A model generated the notes under the pieces. The model was not told the origin of the DNA and did no database searches. It saw only the letters and a program-made list of their open reading frames with translations. Positions 17,155 to 24,875 of a stretch of 64,000 nucleotides of DNA are shown in pieces. Source of the DNA: Streptomyces avidinii (GTDB lineage Bacteria > Actinomycetota > Actinomycetes > Streptomycetales > Streptomycetaceae). Each line of letters opens with the position of its first letter. The stretch's first letter is position 1. The DNA lies in contig NZ_BMVL01000008.1 of the NCBI RefSeq assembly GCF_014650695.1, positions 144,598-208,597 of the forward strand, given 5' to 3'. A program made the position numbers and the translations under genes.

Positions 17155-18020
17155 ATGACACATGGTTCCCGGGACGCCCTTCGCTCCCTTGCCTTGCAGC
17201 ATCTGTCCCCCGAGGATGCTGAGACGTGGATCGGTCTGCTTCGCCCTGGCGTGCGTCTTGAGGTAGCGACTGGCTGTGACGACGTGGTAGGTCGGCTCGG
17301 TGGCCTTCCAGCCGTGCCGGCTGCCTCGGAGTGGCCGGTGTGGGATGGGCATGGTCCGCTTTCCTTCATCGCCTCGATCGATTGTGCCAAGCTGCCGTCG
17401 GCTGCGCTGGACATCGACCTGCCCGAGGCGGAACGCTGCTGTTCTTCTATTTCGACCGCCAGATGGACGACGGCGAAGCCCTCGTTCTTGCTGAGGACCG
17501 GGAGAGCTGGGCGGGCGCCCGTGTGCTCTATGTGGCAGCGGGTGAGGAGGTCGTGGAACATGGGACGCCCGCCGGAGTCGAGTCGTACCCGGTGGTGCCG
17601 CTGACCGCGCGCCTGGAGATGACGGCGGCCGAGCCCTGCCATTTCCGGATTCGGGACACATTCGCTCCAGGTGCCCCGCTCGGGAACCGGTACGACCACC
17701 CCGTCTGCTCTCAGGAGTTCCTCGACGCCCTGTGGGAGTTCGACGGCGAGGTCGGGCACCAGATCGGCGGCCATGCTCACTCCGTGCAGAACCCGGTGGA
17801 GATCGAGGTCGCGGAGGCAGTCCTGGACGGCGAGGTGTCCTGGGACGACCCGCGGCTCTCCGAAGAGGCGGGCGGTTGGGTGCTTCTGGCCCAGTTCGAC
17901 AGCGAGGACGCTGCGGACATGATGTGGGGCGATGCCGGAGCGCTGTACTGGCTGATCCGTCCGGAGGACCTGGCAGAGCGGCGCTTTGAGCGGGCGATGT
18001 TCACCTGGCAGTGCAGCTGA
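17155..18020 (+). pseudogene. YwqG/DUF1963 family protein, frameshifted
   Basis: From ATG 17155 (MTHGSRDALRSLALQHLSPE) the frame carries VVGRLGGLPAVPAASEWPVW and SFIASIDCAKLP, then loses homology. The family motif LLFFYFD and the rest (GARVLYVAAGEE, GHQIGGHAHSVQN, GGWVLLAQFDSED) lie in the -1 frame up to 18020. A shift at about 17428 separates them. YwqG proteins bind an unknown ligand and have no established function. The stop overlaps the next ATG by 1 nt (TGATG). A one-base assembly error is the alternative to true decay. Confidence 0.78.
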
Positions 18021-19243
18021 TGACCGCCAAACCTCCCGCCTGGGGAGTCCAGTACACGCTGAGCCTGCCGAGTGAGGACGCTGCCCGCACCGCTGCAACC
18101 GAGCTTTCCAGGATGGGGCACCGTCTGACGGCAGTGCGCGTCCACGATCACTTCCGGTCTGTTCCATCGAGCTTCTGGTACGGAAGACCGTCGATGGACC
18201 CGGAGCTGGAGGGGTGGTGGCAGGTCTTCTCTCTGGCCGTCTACAGCGGGTACGAGCGCATGGCTCTCGAGCCGTTCTTGCGCAGTGAACGAACTCGGGT
18301 GGCCCATGTGGCCTGTGCCCATGGCGGTTTCCAGCAGGGGTGCAGCGAGGGGCATGCGGTGACCCTCGAAGGCGTCTTCACGCGGGACGGTCTGGTTCAT
18401 GACCAGACCGGCGCCGAGGTGGCCCTGCCCGCCCCTTTGCCTGAGGAACCCGTCAGGCCTCCGGCTGGTCCGTCGTGGAACCACGGCGGCCTCGGTGAAC
18501 CCACGGCGGTGGTCCAGGCCGTGGTGGCGGCTGCGGAGCGGATCTACGGCGGGGCCGAGAACGCTCCGGAAGTCGCGACATGGCTGCTCGACGAAGAGTT
18601 CGCCTTCGGTGAGCCGTACGAGACGACGGGCGAGTTTCTCGGCGATCTCTCGGACGCGGTGGCCCATCAGGGGACATGCACCGACGCTACCGTCGAGGCG
18701 GTCCCGTTCCTTGCCGAGCTGGTCTGTGACGACAGCATCGCCGTCGGCAGCCGGTTGATGCTTCTCGACGACTTGTTGCGACTCGCAGTTTCGGGGCCAT
18801 CTGCAGCCGTCTCACTGACCGACCGTACAGCTGCTCTCGGCGATGTGTGGCAGGAGTCTGCCGCCGAGTACCTGACACGGCGGGCCATCAGCAAGGAGCT
18901 ACCCCAGCTGCTGTCCCGGTGGGGAGATGAGAGCGACGCCGTCCGGTTCGCTCTCGCTGCCCTCGTAGCCGTGTGCGATGGGCATGACCAGCGCCTACCT
19001 GCGCGGCTGGCCGAGCTGCCGGCCCCAGAGGGCACGGGCCGCGCCGATGTCGTGGCGCTCATCGCGGCTCTCCTCAGTGGGGAGCGAGAGCATCTGAAGT
19101 CGGCCCTGGACCGGCTGTGCTCCTGGATGCCTCGCATCGCGGAAAAGGCCGCCAGCCCACACGTCGAGTCTCGGAGTCTTGCACTGTCCGTCCTCCCTGA
19201 TCTCGTCATGGGAGACGTGGCCTTGGTGCAGGATGCGGCCTGA
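18020..19243 (+). CDS. Hypothetical protein, HEAT-like helical C-terminus
   Basis: A 407-residue soluble protein coupled to the preceding gene (TGATG). The N-terminal ~110 residues look alpha/beta (WGVQYTLSLPSEDAARTAAT). Residues 160-400 are mostly helices in a HEAT-like pattern (VEAVPFLAELVCDDSIAVGS, LAALVAVCDGHDQRLPARL). No catalytic motif is recognised. Similar proteins with a HEAT-type half sit beside DUF1963 or immunity genes in Streptomyces, so an accessory or immunity role is possible but not shown. The reading frame is intact. Confidence 0.65.
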   Translation: MTAKPPAWGVQYTLSLPSEDAARTAATELSRMGHRLTAVRVHDHFRSVPSSFWYGRPSMDPELEGWWQVFSLAVYSGYERMALEPFLRSERTRVAHVACAHGGFQQGCSEGHAVTLEGVFTRDGLVHDQTGAEVALPAPLPEEPVRPPAGPSWNHGGLGEPTAVVQAVVAAAERIYGGAENAPEVATWLLDEEFAFGEPYETTGEFLGDLSDAVAHQGTCTDATVEAVPFLAELVCDDSIAVGSRLMLLDDLLRLAVSGPSAAVSLTDRTAALGDVWQESAAEYLTRRAISKELPQLLSRWGDESDAVRFALAALVAVCDGHDQRLPARLAELPAPEGTGRADVVALIAALLSGEREHLKSALDRLCSWMPRIAEKAASPHVESRSLALSVLPDLVMGDVALVQDAA

Positions 19244-19673
19244 TGCCGGGCGAGGTACCGCGGATTCGCGGCAAGCACGTTCGGGTCACCTCTGGTGGGG
19301 TTGCTGTGCTGGAGGAAGAGCTGCTCAGTCGGCTCGTGGCCTGTCATTCCGACTGGGAAGGCACACTCGCTGAGCTGGCAGAGACCTCCGGACCCGGATT
19401 CCTCTTCCGGCCGGGGCGGAAGGTCGCGGCAGCCAAGAACCTCGTCTCGTCCTGGCCCGCACGCCATCGACCCCATGCGGGCCTGCCCCCGCTCTCTGCT
19501 CGCGCTTGCGGTCGACGTGGATCGTCGGCCGGCTTTCCGAGGGCATCAACCCGGAGGCCGTCGCTTCCGCCGCGGGCATGGCCTCCCCTGCCGGCTTGGC
19601 GGGCTACCACCACTGGGTGCCCCCACTCCCCAGGGAGGAGGTGATCCGCTTGCTGCGTGGCCGCTGCTCGTGA
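19243..19673 (+). pseudogene. Frameshifted tyrosine-recombinase-like remnant
   Basis: From ATG 19243 (1-nt overlap with the previous stop) the frame reads RIRGKHVRVTSGGVAVLEEE. After a shift near 19495-19515 it continues in frame 0 with STWIVGRLSEGINPEAVASA and HHWVPPLPREEV, ending at a TGA (19671-19673). The C-terminal part resembles the helix after the catalytic Arg of Streptomyces recombinase-like proteins (R-x-T-W-x-V). It lacks the full catalytic core. The stop overlaps the transposase GTG by 4 nt, which supports this as the true end. The family assignment is tentative. Confidence 0.5.
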
Positions 19674-21490
19674 GGGCGCGACCTGAAGCCGACCAACTGG
19701 CCGCCCGGCATGCACGGCCCCGGCTGCGTCCTGGACGGCTCACCGAGATCCCTGATTCCAAGGTCGGTCAGCTGCTGACCCTTCTCGACCGCTCCGGCCT
19801 GCCCCAACAGCTGGAGGACATGCTGCGAGGCCGTCCCGGGCCACAAGGGGTGCCGCCCAGGACGGTGCTGGCCGGCCTGATGCTCGCCGTGTACTACACG
19901 GGCCGAGCCACGGTCTCCGACGCCTGGCGAATCTTGCACTTCCGCCTCCAGCCCGCTGCCCGCGCCTGGCTCGGCATCCCCGAGTCGCCTCCGTCCACGG
20001 CACGGGCATGCATAGCTGCCAGTCGTCGTCTCTACCGAGGGCTGGACCGGATCACTACTGTGCTCGACCCGGCGCGCTGCGACCGGCGTCGGCGCTTGGG
20101 CCAGGCGGAGGCGGACATCCACTCCGCAGTCTGGGATGGAGCCACTGGCCGGCAGGCCGCGAACCGGCTTCAACGGCTGGCGAACGATCTCGTCCTGGTG
20201 CCCGTCCGCCTGGCCCAGCAGCGCGGGTACCTGCGCCACTGGAGCGGCGATGTGGGAGTGGACGCAACCTCGATCCCGGTCCTGGCCCGCCCGGACAGCG
20301 ATCGCTCGGGGACCGCCTCGGTCGAGATCACCGCAGGCTGGCACTACCGTGGCGGTTCCAACGAAGGGATCTTCGGCTACAGCGCAACCCTGCTGGTCGC
20401 CGCCCATTCCCGCACGAGCGAGCAGGCGGCCAAGGGACGCAGGGCACCGTCCTACCCGCAGCTCTGCCTCGGCCTCACCTTGGACACCCCCACCGTCCGT
20501 ACAGGTGAGAACGCAGTCGCCGTCTTGGCACAGCTCGCTGAGCTCCGGACGCCCACTGGAACCTGCGCAGCCGACCGCGCCTACACCGGGTGCTCGCCGG
20601 AGAAGTTCCAGGTCCCCACACGCCGGCTCGGTTTCCGCCTCGCACTGGACTACAAGGCAGCCGACCGCGGTATCCAGGGCAGCTGGCAGGGAGCCGTGCT
20701 GATCGACGGCTCCCTCGCATGCCCGCAGATCCCCAACGTGTTGGCCCAGGCCACCCACGGCATGGACGACAAGACCTTTCGCCAGCGGCTCGATGAACTG
20801 AAACCGGTGATCGCTGAGAGGCTGCCCTACTTCCTCAAGCTCAAGCAGAACGCCGATGCCCGAGGCACCGTACGCCTGCAGTGCCCCGCCGCCGGCCCGT
20901 CCCCCTCGGTGAACTGTCCTCGCCGAGAACGCCTCCGGCCCGCAGGGCCGAGCACTTCCGGCCCCCCACAGACCGTGGTCCGGCTCGCGGATCGACGGTC
21001 CCGCGCCAGCCACCCGGCTGCCCGCCCGACCGTCCAACTCCCTGACCGCGAGTGGATCGACCCTCCGCGAAAGGACGAACTGCCCGCTGTCTGCGGCGCA
21101 TCCGCGATCAGCGTGCCCGCAGACGCCGCCGAAGATCTGAAGACCGCCAAGTTCCGGCAGGACAGCCACTACCTCAGCCTGGCCTGGGAACGGATCTACA
21201 AGCCGATCCGCTCGCACAACGAGGGCCTGACCGGACGGCTCAAGGGCGCCGAGCTGAACATCGGAGAGCCCCTGCATCGCCGGGCTCCAGGGCAGGTCGC
21301 CCAGACGCTCCTGGTCGCCATCATGGTGACTGTCGGCAACCTCGACATCTTGGAGACCTGGCTCTACGAACGGACGGGCAGCCGGCTCTCCGACACCGAG
21401 TTCGAGTCCGTGCCAGCCCCGCCAGGTCTTGACCCACGCCACGTCCTGGCTCCGCTGGGCACTGGCCGACATCCGCCGGGCAACCTCTGA
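19670..21490 (+). CDS. DDE-type transposase-like protein
   Basis: A 606-residue protein. Candidate catalytic residues are D in GDVGVDATSIPV, D in TCAADRAYTG and E in RSHNEGLTGRLKG. The N-terminal helical region (PPRTVLAGLMLAVYYTGRAT) resembles those of large Streptomyces transposases. GTG 19670 overlaps the preceding remnant's stop (GTGA), suggesting both genes moved as a unit. I found no convincing terminal inverted repeats by eye. The reading frame is open throughout, but activity is unknown. Confidence 0.65.
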   Translation: MRARPEADQLAARHARPRLRPGRLTEIPDSKVGQLLTLLDRSGLPQQLEDMLRGRPGPQGVPPRTVLAGLMLAVYYTGRATVSDAWRILHFRLQPAARAWLGIPESPPSTARACIAASRRLYRGLDRITTVLDPARCDRRRRLGQAEADIHSAVWDGATGRQAANRLQRLANDLVLVPVRLAQQRGYLRHWSGDVGVDATSIPVLARPDSDRSGTASVEITAGWHYRGGSNEGIFGYSATLLVAAHSRTSEQAAKGRRAPSYPQLCLGLTLDTPTVRTGENAVAVLAQLAELRTPTGTCAADRAYTGCSPEKFQVPTRRLGFRLALDYKAADRGIQGSWQGAVLIDGSLACPQIPNVLAQATHGMDDKTFRQRLDELKPVIAERLPYFLKLKQNADARGTVRLQCPAAGPSPSVNCPRRERLRPAGPSTSGPPQTVVRLADRRSRASHPAARPTVQLPDREWIDPPRKDELPAVCGASAISVPADAAEDLKTAKFRQDSHYLSLAWERIYKPIRSHNEGLTGRLKGAELNIGEPLHRRAPGQVAQTLLVAIMVTVGNLDILETWLYERTGSRLSDTEFESVPAPPGLDPRHVLAPLGTGRHPPGNL

Positions 21491-21524
21491 TCGGTCAGCG
21501 ACACAGCCAGACATCCTGATCACC

Positions 21525-21544
21525 GGCCCCGGGCAACCGGGGCC
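21525..21544. terminator. Terminator hairpin after the transposase gene
   Basis: Stem GGCCCCGG (21525-21532) and CCGGGGCC (21537-21544) with the stable tetraloop GCAA, 35 nt after the transposase stop. The rest of 21491-21638 shows nothing else. Confidence 0.8.
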
Positions 21545-21638
21545 CCTTCGCATGCCCCCAGAACAGCCAGAAGCCTGCCGGAGGGGATGTGATCCGGTGC
21601 ACGCCGCCATCCATCACCCCGAACAGGCATCGAACGAC

Positions 21639-21728
21639 CCCGTAAACGACGAAGATCCCGCCCGATCTTGCGATCGGACGGGATCTCGTGAACGTTCCTG
21701 AGAGCTACTCAAAAACAGTCGTCTGTGG
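21639..21728. repeat. Right copy of island-flanking direct repeat (attR-like)
   Basis: Matches the left copy at 13045-13132 from CCCGTAAACG through AGAGCTACTC to GTCGTCTGTGG. It overlaps the last three bases of tRNA-Ala and includes the tRNA's terminator hairpin, so this is probably the ancestral chromosomal copy. Confidence 0.75.
21654..21685 (-). terminator. tRNA-Ala terminator hairpin
   Basis: Stem GATCCCGCCCGATC / GATCGGACGGGATC with one mismatch and the loop TTGC, about 40 nt downstream of the minus-strand tRNA. Confidence 0.75.
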
Positions 21729-21799
21729 ACCTGTGGGGATTTGAACCCCAGACCCCCTCGATGCGAACGAGGTGCGCTACCAGACTGCGCCACAGGCCC
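21726..21799 (-). tRNA. tRNA-Ala (anticodon CGC)
   Basis: A 74-nt cloverleaf. The acceptor stem GGGCCTG/CAGGTCC carries the alanine-identity G3:U70 pair and discriminator A. The D-arm GCGC...GCGC, anticodon stem CCTCG/CGAGG with loop TTCGCAT (anticodon CGC, reading GCG), and T-arm TGGGG-TTCAAAT-CCCCA are all present. CCA is not encoded. Its 3' flank is the probable integration site of the neighbouring island. Confidence 0.96.
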
Positions 21800-21813
21800 T
21801 TGCGACGTGTGAA

Positions 21814-21842
21814 ACATTAGCATCCCCGCGCGGGTGCTCCAA
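21814..21842 (-). promoter_or_regulatory. Promoter of tRNA-Ala
   Basis: On the minus strand TTGGAG (21842-21837) and TAATGT (21819-21814) are separated by 17 nt. They lie 15 nt upstream of the tRNA 5' end, as expected for a housekeeping-sigma promoter. Confidence 0.65.
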
Positions 21843-21877
21843 AACCGATATCCCGGAGCGTCCGCGCAGGTCACCGA

Positions 21878-22909
21878 TCACTCGTTCGCGGCGCGCGGGC
21901 GGTCCTCGCCCTCGTACTGGTCGAACAGCGGGGTGCGGCCCTTGCCCTGTCCGCGGGGGCGCGGCGTGGTGGTCTGGGGCTTCGGGTCCGGCTTCGGGGG
22001 GCCGGGCTGGGCGCGCAGGCGGGGTTCCGTCGGCTCGGCCGTGCTGGAGCGGGTCGCGCTCCAGGCGTCCGGGGCCGCGGGGCCCGTGGCCCGGGGTGCC
22101 ACCGGGGCCGTCACGTACGTCGGCAGCGGGACCGGAACCGGCTCCCAGCTCTCACCGCGGGCGGGGCCGCGTTCGCGCTCGCGCTGCTGGTCCACCCACT
22201 CGGCGTGGTCGGTCTGCTCGACCAGGGCGCGCCGTCCGGCCTCCTGCGGGGACACCGGTGGTGCAGGGTCCGGTTCGCCGCCGGACGCCGCCTCGGGCTC
22301 GCGGCGGCTCGGGCGGTTCTCCCGCAGCTGCCGCGCGGCGGCCTCGGCGCGCCGCCGGTCCATCGTGAACTCGTAGCGCCGCCGCTCCTGTACCCGCAGG
22401 TGCACGATGTACGTGCTCAGCAGGAGGGCGGGCACGGCGGGCGCCCACAGGAAGCGCAGCCCCCCGACCGCGGCAACGACGGCGCCGAGGGTGAAGACCA
22501 GGAAGAGGAGCGCGGTCGTGCGCCGGCGGCGCGCGAGGACCTGGAGGCGCTGTTCGCGCCGGGCCCGCTCCGCACGCTGCTCACGTTCGGCGGCGGCCGG
22601 TCTCGGCTCCGCCCTGGTCGGGGGCACGACAAAGGCCCGGGCGTCGGCGTCGACGGAATCAACCTTTTCCGTCGCGGCGTCCGGGTCCGCGTGGGGCTGG
22701 GGCTCCGCCTGCTCGTCACCGCGCTCACGCAGCCCCTTGGCGTAACGGCGCTCCATTCCCGCCCGGCCGGAAAGCAGCCGAATGGCAGTGGAGAAGCGTT
22801 CCGTCGGACGGGCTTCGTTCAGCTCGTCCTGCCTCCGGAGCCACATGGGCACCAAGTAGGCGGCCCAGGCCCCGACAATGACTGCGTAGATGAGGCCGCT
22901 GCTGCTCAC
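21878..22909 (-). CDS. sepX: Septal membrane protein SepX (GlpR-like receptor)
   Basis: A 343-residue membrane protein. One N-terminal helix (about 5-23, GLIYAVIVGAWAAYLVPMWL) is followed by a charged cytoplasmic stretch with a conserved RFSTAIRLLSGR, then two helices at about 131-150 and 152-172, and a long Pro/Arg-rich disordered tail. Topology and its place at the end of a rimJ-mog-moaC-moeA-galU cluster match SepX, needed for septation and hyphal compartments in Streptomyces, and corynebacterial GlpR, which binds a gephyrin-like MoeA. GTG 22909 is the start (SSSGLIYAV). A 179-bp gap upstream suggests its own promoter. Confidence 0.88.
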   Translation of the reverse strand: MSSSGLIYAVIVGAWAAYLVPMWLRRQDELNEARPTERFSTAIRLLSGRAGMERRYAKGLRERGDEQAEPQPHADPDAATEKVDSVDADARAFVVPPTRAEPRPAAAEREQRAERARREQRLQVLARRRRTTALLFLVFTLGAVVAAVGGLRFLWAPAVPALLLSTYIVHLRVQERRRYEFTMDRRRAEAAARQLRENRPSRREPEAASGGEPDPAPPVSPQEAGRRALVEQTDHAEWVDQQRERERGPARGESWEPVPVPLPTYVTAPVAPRATGPAAPDAWSATRSSTAEPTEPRLRAQPGPPKPDPKPQTTTPRPRGQGKGRTPLFDQYEGEDRPRAANE

Positions 22910-22927
22910 ACCTCACACCGTAGAGGG

Positions 22928-22969
22928 GCGCGACCGAGGGGATCGGCCAATTGGGCCGGTGTGTCGCGC
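22928..22969. promoter_or_regulatory. Nested inverted repeats upstream of sepX
   Basis: GCGCGAC (22928-22934) and GTCGCGC (22963-22969) enclose a second palindrome CGGCC-AATTG-GGCCG (22944-22958). They lie 19-60 bp upstream of the sepX start. They could be an operator or a leader hairpin. The rest of the gap (to 23088) is notably AT-rich, with a run of seven T at about 22991. Confidence 0.4.
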
Positions 22970-23088
22970 GATCTCGCTGATATCACGGACTTTTTTTGTG
23001 ATTCTTCGGATCAGGTTATGGGCGAATCGGTTACCCGAGGCCATTAATTCGAACAGATATTCGCTTATCGCGTCTCGACACGGCCCCG

Positions 23089-23709
23089 CTATTTCGGCGG
23101 AGACTGCGGCGGGGACTGCGAGTGCCGCACCCGGTGCCAGCGGCGCAGCAGCCCCTCCGGGACCTCCTCCACCGTGACCGCGTAGACGAGGTGGTCACGC
23201 CAGGCGCCGTCGATGTGCAGGTACCGCGGGCGCAGACCCTCCTCGCGCAGGCCCAGCTTCTCCACGACGCGCCGGCTCGGCGTGTTCTCGGGGCGGATGC
23301 ACACCTCGATCCGGTGCAGGCCGACCTTCCCGAAGCAGTGGTCCACCGCCAGCGCGACCGCCGTCGGCATCACGCCGCGGCCCGCCACCTCGCGGTCCAC
23401 CCAGTAGCCGATGTGGCCCGCGCACATCGAGCCCCAGGTGATCCCGGCGACCGTCAGCTGGCCCACCAGGCGGCCCTGGTACTCGATGACGAAGGGCAGC
23501 ATCCGGCCCGCGTTCGCCTCCGCCCGCAGATGGCGGACCATCTGGCGGTACGTGGGCCGCTGGATCACCGGCCCCCACGGCGCGGGCGGCGGAATCGTGG
23601 CCTCCCACGGCCGGAGCCAGTCGCGATTGCGCCGGTTGACCTCGCGCCAGGCCTTCTGGTCCCGCAGCTTTATCGGCCGGAGCGTGACATCGCCGTCCGC
23701 CAGCACCAC
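23089..23709 (-). CDS. rimJ: GNAT acetyltransferase of the RimJ/RimL type
   Basis: A 206-residue acetyltransferase with the RimJ signature: DVTLRPIKLRDQKAW at the N-terminus, W-RPWEAT, acetyl-CoA loop in VDREVAGRGVMPTAVALAVD and CIRPENTPSRRVVEKLGLRE. Such enzymes acetylate protein N-termini, classically ribosomal protein S5; the true substrate here is unknown. It starts at GTG 23709 or 23706, 17 nt after the mog gene. No clear ribosome site is visible, so coupling to mog is likely. The gene symbol is by family. Confidence 0.85.
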   Translation of the reverse strand: MVLADGDVTLRPIKLRDQKAWREVNRRNRDWLRPWEATIPPPAPWGPVIQRPTYRQMVRHLRAEANAGRMLPFVIEYQGRLVGQLTVAGITWGSMCAGHIGYWVDREVAGRGVMPTAVALAVDHCFGKVGLHRIEVCIRPENTPSRRVVEKLGLREEGLRPRYLHIDGAWRDHLVYAVTVEEVPEGLLRRWHRVRHSQSPPQSPPK

Positions 23710-23726
23710 CGGCCAGGTCGGGCCGT

Positions 23727-24326
23727 TCAGCTCGTGCTCCCGGAGGGCGCCGCCGGTCTGGGGTGGTCGCCGCCCCGCAGCTGGTCGACCGCGTGCGGCA
23801 GGACGCGGGACAGGACGGCGAGCCCGTCGCGCACCCCGCCCGTCGAGCCGGGGAGGTTGACGACGATGGTGCGCCCGGCCACGCCCGCGAGGCCCCGGGA
23901 CAGGGCCGCGGTCGGCACCTTCGCCAGGCCTTCGGCGCGGATGGCCTGCGGGATGCCCGGGATCTCGTAGTCCAGCACGCGCGCGGTGGCGTCCGGGGTG
24001 CGGTCGGTCGGCGAGATTCCGGTCCCGCCGGTGGTCAGGATGACGTCGTACCCGGCGGCCACGCCCTCGCGCAGCGCCTGCTCCACGGGATCGCCGTCCG
24101 GGACGACCCGCGGGCCGTCCACCGTGAAACCGAGCTGCTCCAGCGCCTCCGCGAGCAGGGGGCCGCCCTTGTCCGCGTACACGCCCTGCGAGGCCCGGTT
24201 GGAGGCCGTCACGACCAGGGCCCGGCCGAGCGGCTGCACCGGCGCCGCCGCCGCAGCCTCGCCGGGAGCGGCATGGCTGTGGCTGTGGCTGTGGCTGTGC
24301 ACTTCACCGCCGCGCGGGGCGTTCAC
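23727..24326 (-). CDS. mog: Molybdenum cofactor biosynthesis protein MogA/MoaB
   Basis: A 199-residue protein. The core from residue 35 shows RALVVTASNRASQGVYADKG, LTTGGTGISPTDRTPDA and VVNLPGSTGGVRDGL, the molybdopterin-binding fold that adenylylates molybdopterin before metal insertion. The N-terminus carries an unusual His-Ser run, HSHSHSHSHA at about 10-19, from four CACAGC repeats. GTG 24326 overlaps the moaC stop by 4 nt. Confidence 0.9.
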   Translation of the reverse strand: MNAPRGGEVHSHSHSHSHAAPGEAAAAAPVQPLGRALVVTASNRASQGVYADKGGPLLAEALEQLGFTVDGPRVVPDGDPVEQALREGVAAGYDVILTTGGTGISPTDRTPDATARVLDYEIPGIPQAIRAEGLAKVPTAALSRGLAGVAGRTIVVNLPGSTGGVRDGLAVLSRVLPHAVDQLRGGDHPRPAAPSGSTS

Positions 24327-24802
24327 GAGCGCGCCCAGTCGCCGGACTTGCCGCCGGTCTTCTCCTCCACCCGGACGTCCGTGATGACGGCGCCCTTGTC
24401 GACCGCCTTCACCATGTCGATCACGGTGAGGCCGGCGACCGCGACGGCGGTCAGCGCCTCCATCTCGACGCCCGTGCGGTCGGTGGTCTTCACGGTGGCG
24501 AGGATCTCGACCGCGTCGTCGGCGACCCGCAGGTCGACCTTGACGCCGGAGACCGCCAGCGGGTGGCACAGCGGGATCAGGTCGGGCGTCTTCTTCGCGC
24601 CCATGATCCCGGCGATCCGCGCGGTGGCGAGGGCGTCGCCCTTGGGCACACCCTCGCCGCGCAGCAGCTCGATCACCCGCGGGGCGACGAGTACGCGTCC
24701 GCTGGCCCGCGCCGTCCGGGTGGTGACGTCCTTCCCGGACACGTCGACCATCCGGGCCGCGCCGGCCTCGTCGATGTGGGTGAGCCTGCTCTCGGTACTC
24801 AT
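24323..24802 (-). CDS. moaC: Cyclic pyranopterin monophosphate synthase MoaC
   Basis: A 159-residue protein of normal length with LTHIDEAGAARMVDVSGKD, IPLCHPLAVSGVKVDL and EMEALTAVAVAGLTVIDM followed by KAVDKGA. The conserved CHP and DK motifs are the active site. It converts the MoaA product into cyclic pyranopterin monophosphate. ATG 24802 is preceded by GGAGCGG. It is coupled to mog (GTGA overlap) and 73 nt downstream of moeA. moaA is not in this window. Confidence 0.95.
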   Translation of the reverse strand: MSTESRLTHIDEAGAARMVDVSGKDVTTRTARASGRVLVAPRVIELLRGEGVPKGDALATARIAGIMGAKKTPDLIPLCHPLAVSGVKVDLRVADDAVEILATVKTTDRTGVEMEALTAVAVAGLTVIDMVKAVDKGAVITDVRVEEKTGGKSGDWARS

Positions 24803-24875
24803 TGCTGCGCCGCTCCGCTCTGGGCTCCCGAGGAGCCTGTGTGGTGCGACACACGCTACCCGCACCGGCAGTGCT

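Larger units (their letters stand above)
13045..21728. mobile_element. Putative decayed genomic island at tRNA-Ala
   Basis: A block of about 8.7 kb is delimited by imperfect direct repeats, the right one touching the 3' end of tRNA-Ala(CGC). It carries toxin/immunity-type genes, Streptomyces DUF genes, a duplicated DUF4265 fragment, a recombinase-like remnant and a transposase. Several reading frames are broken. No intact integrase is visible. The boundaries are inferred from the repeats. Confidence 0.6.
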
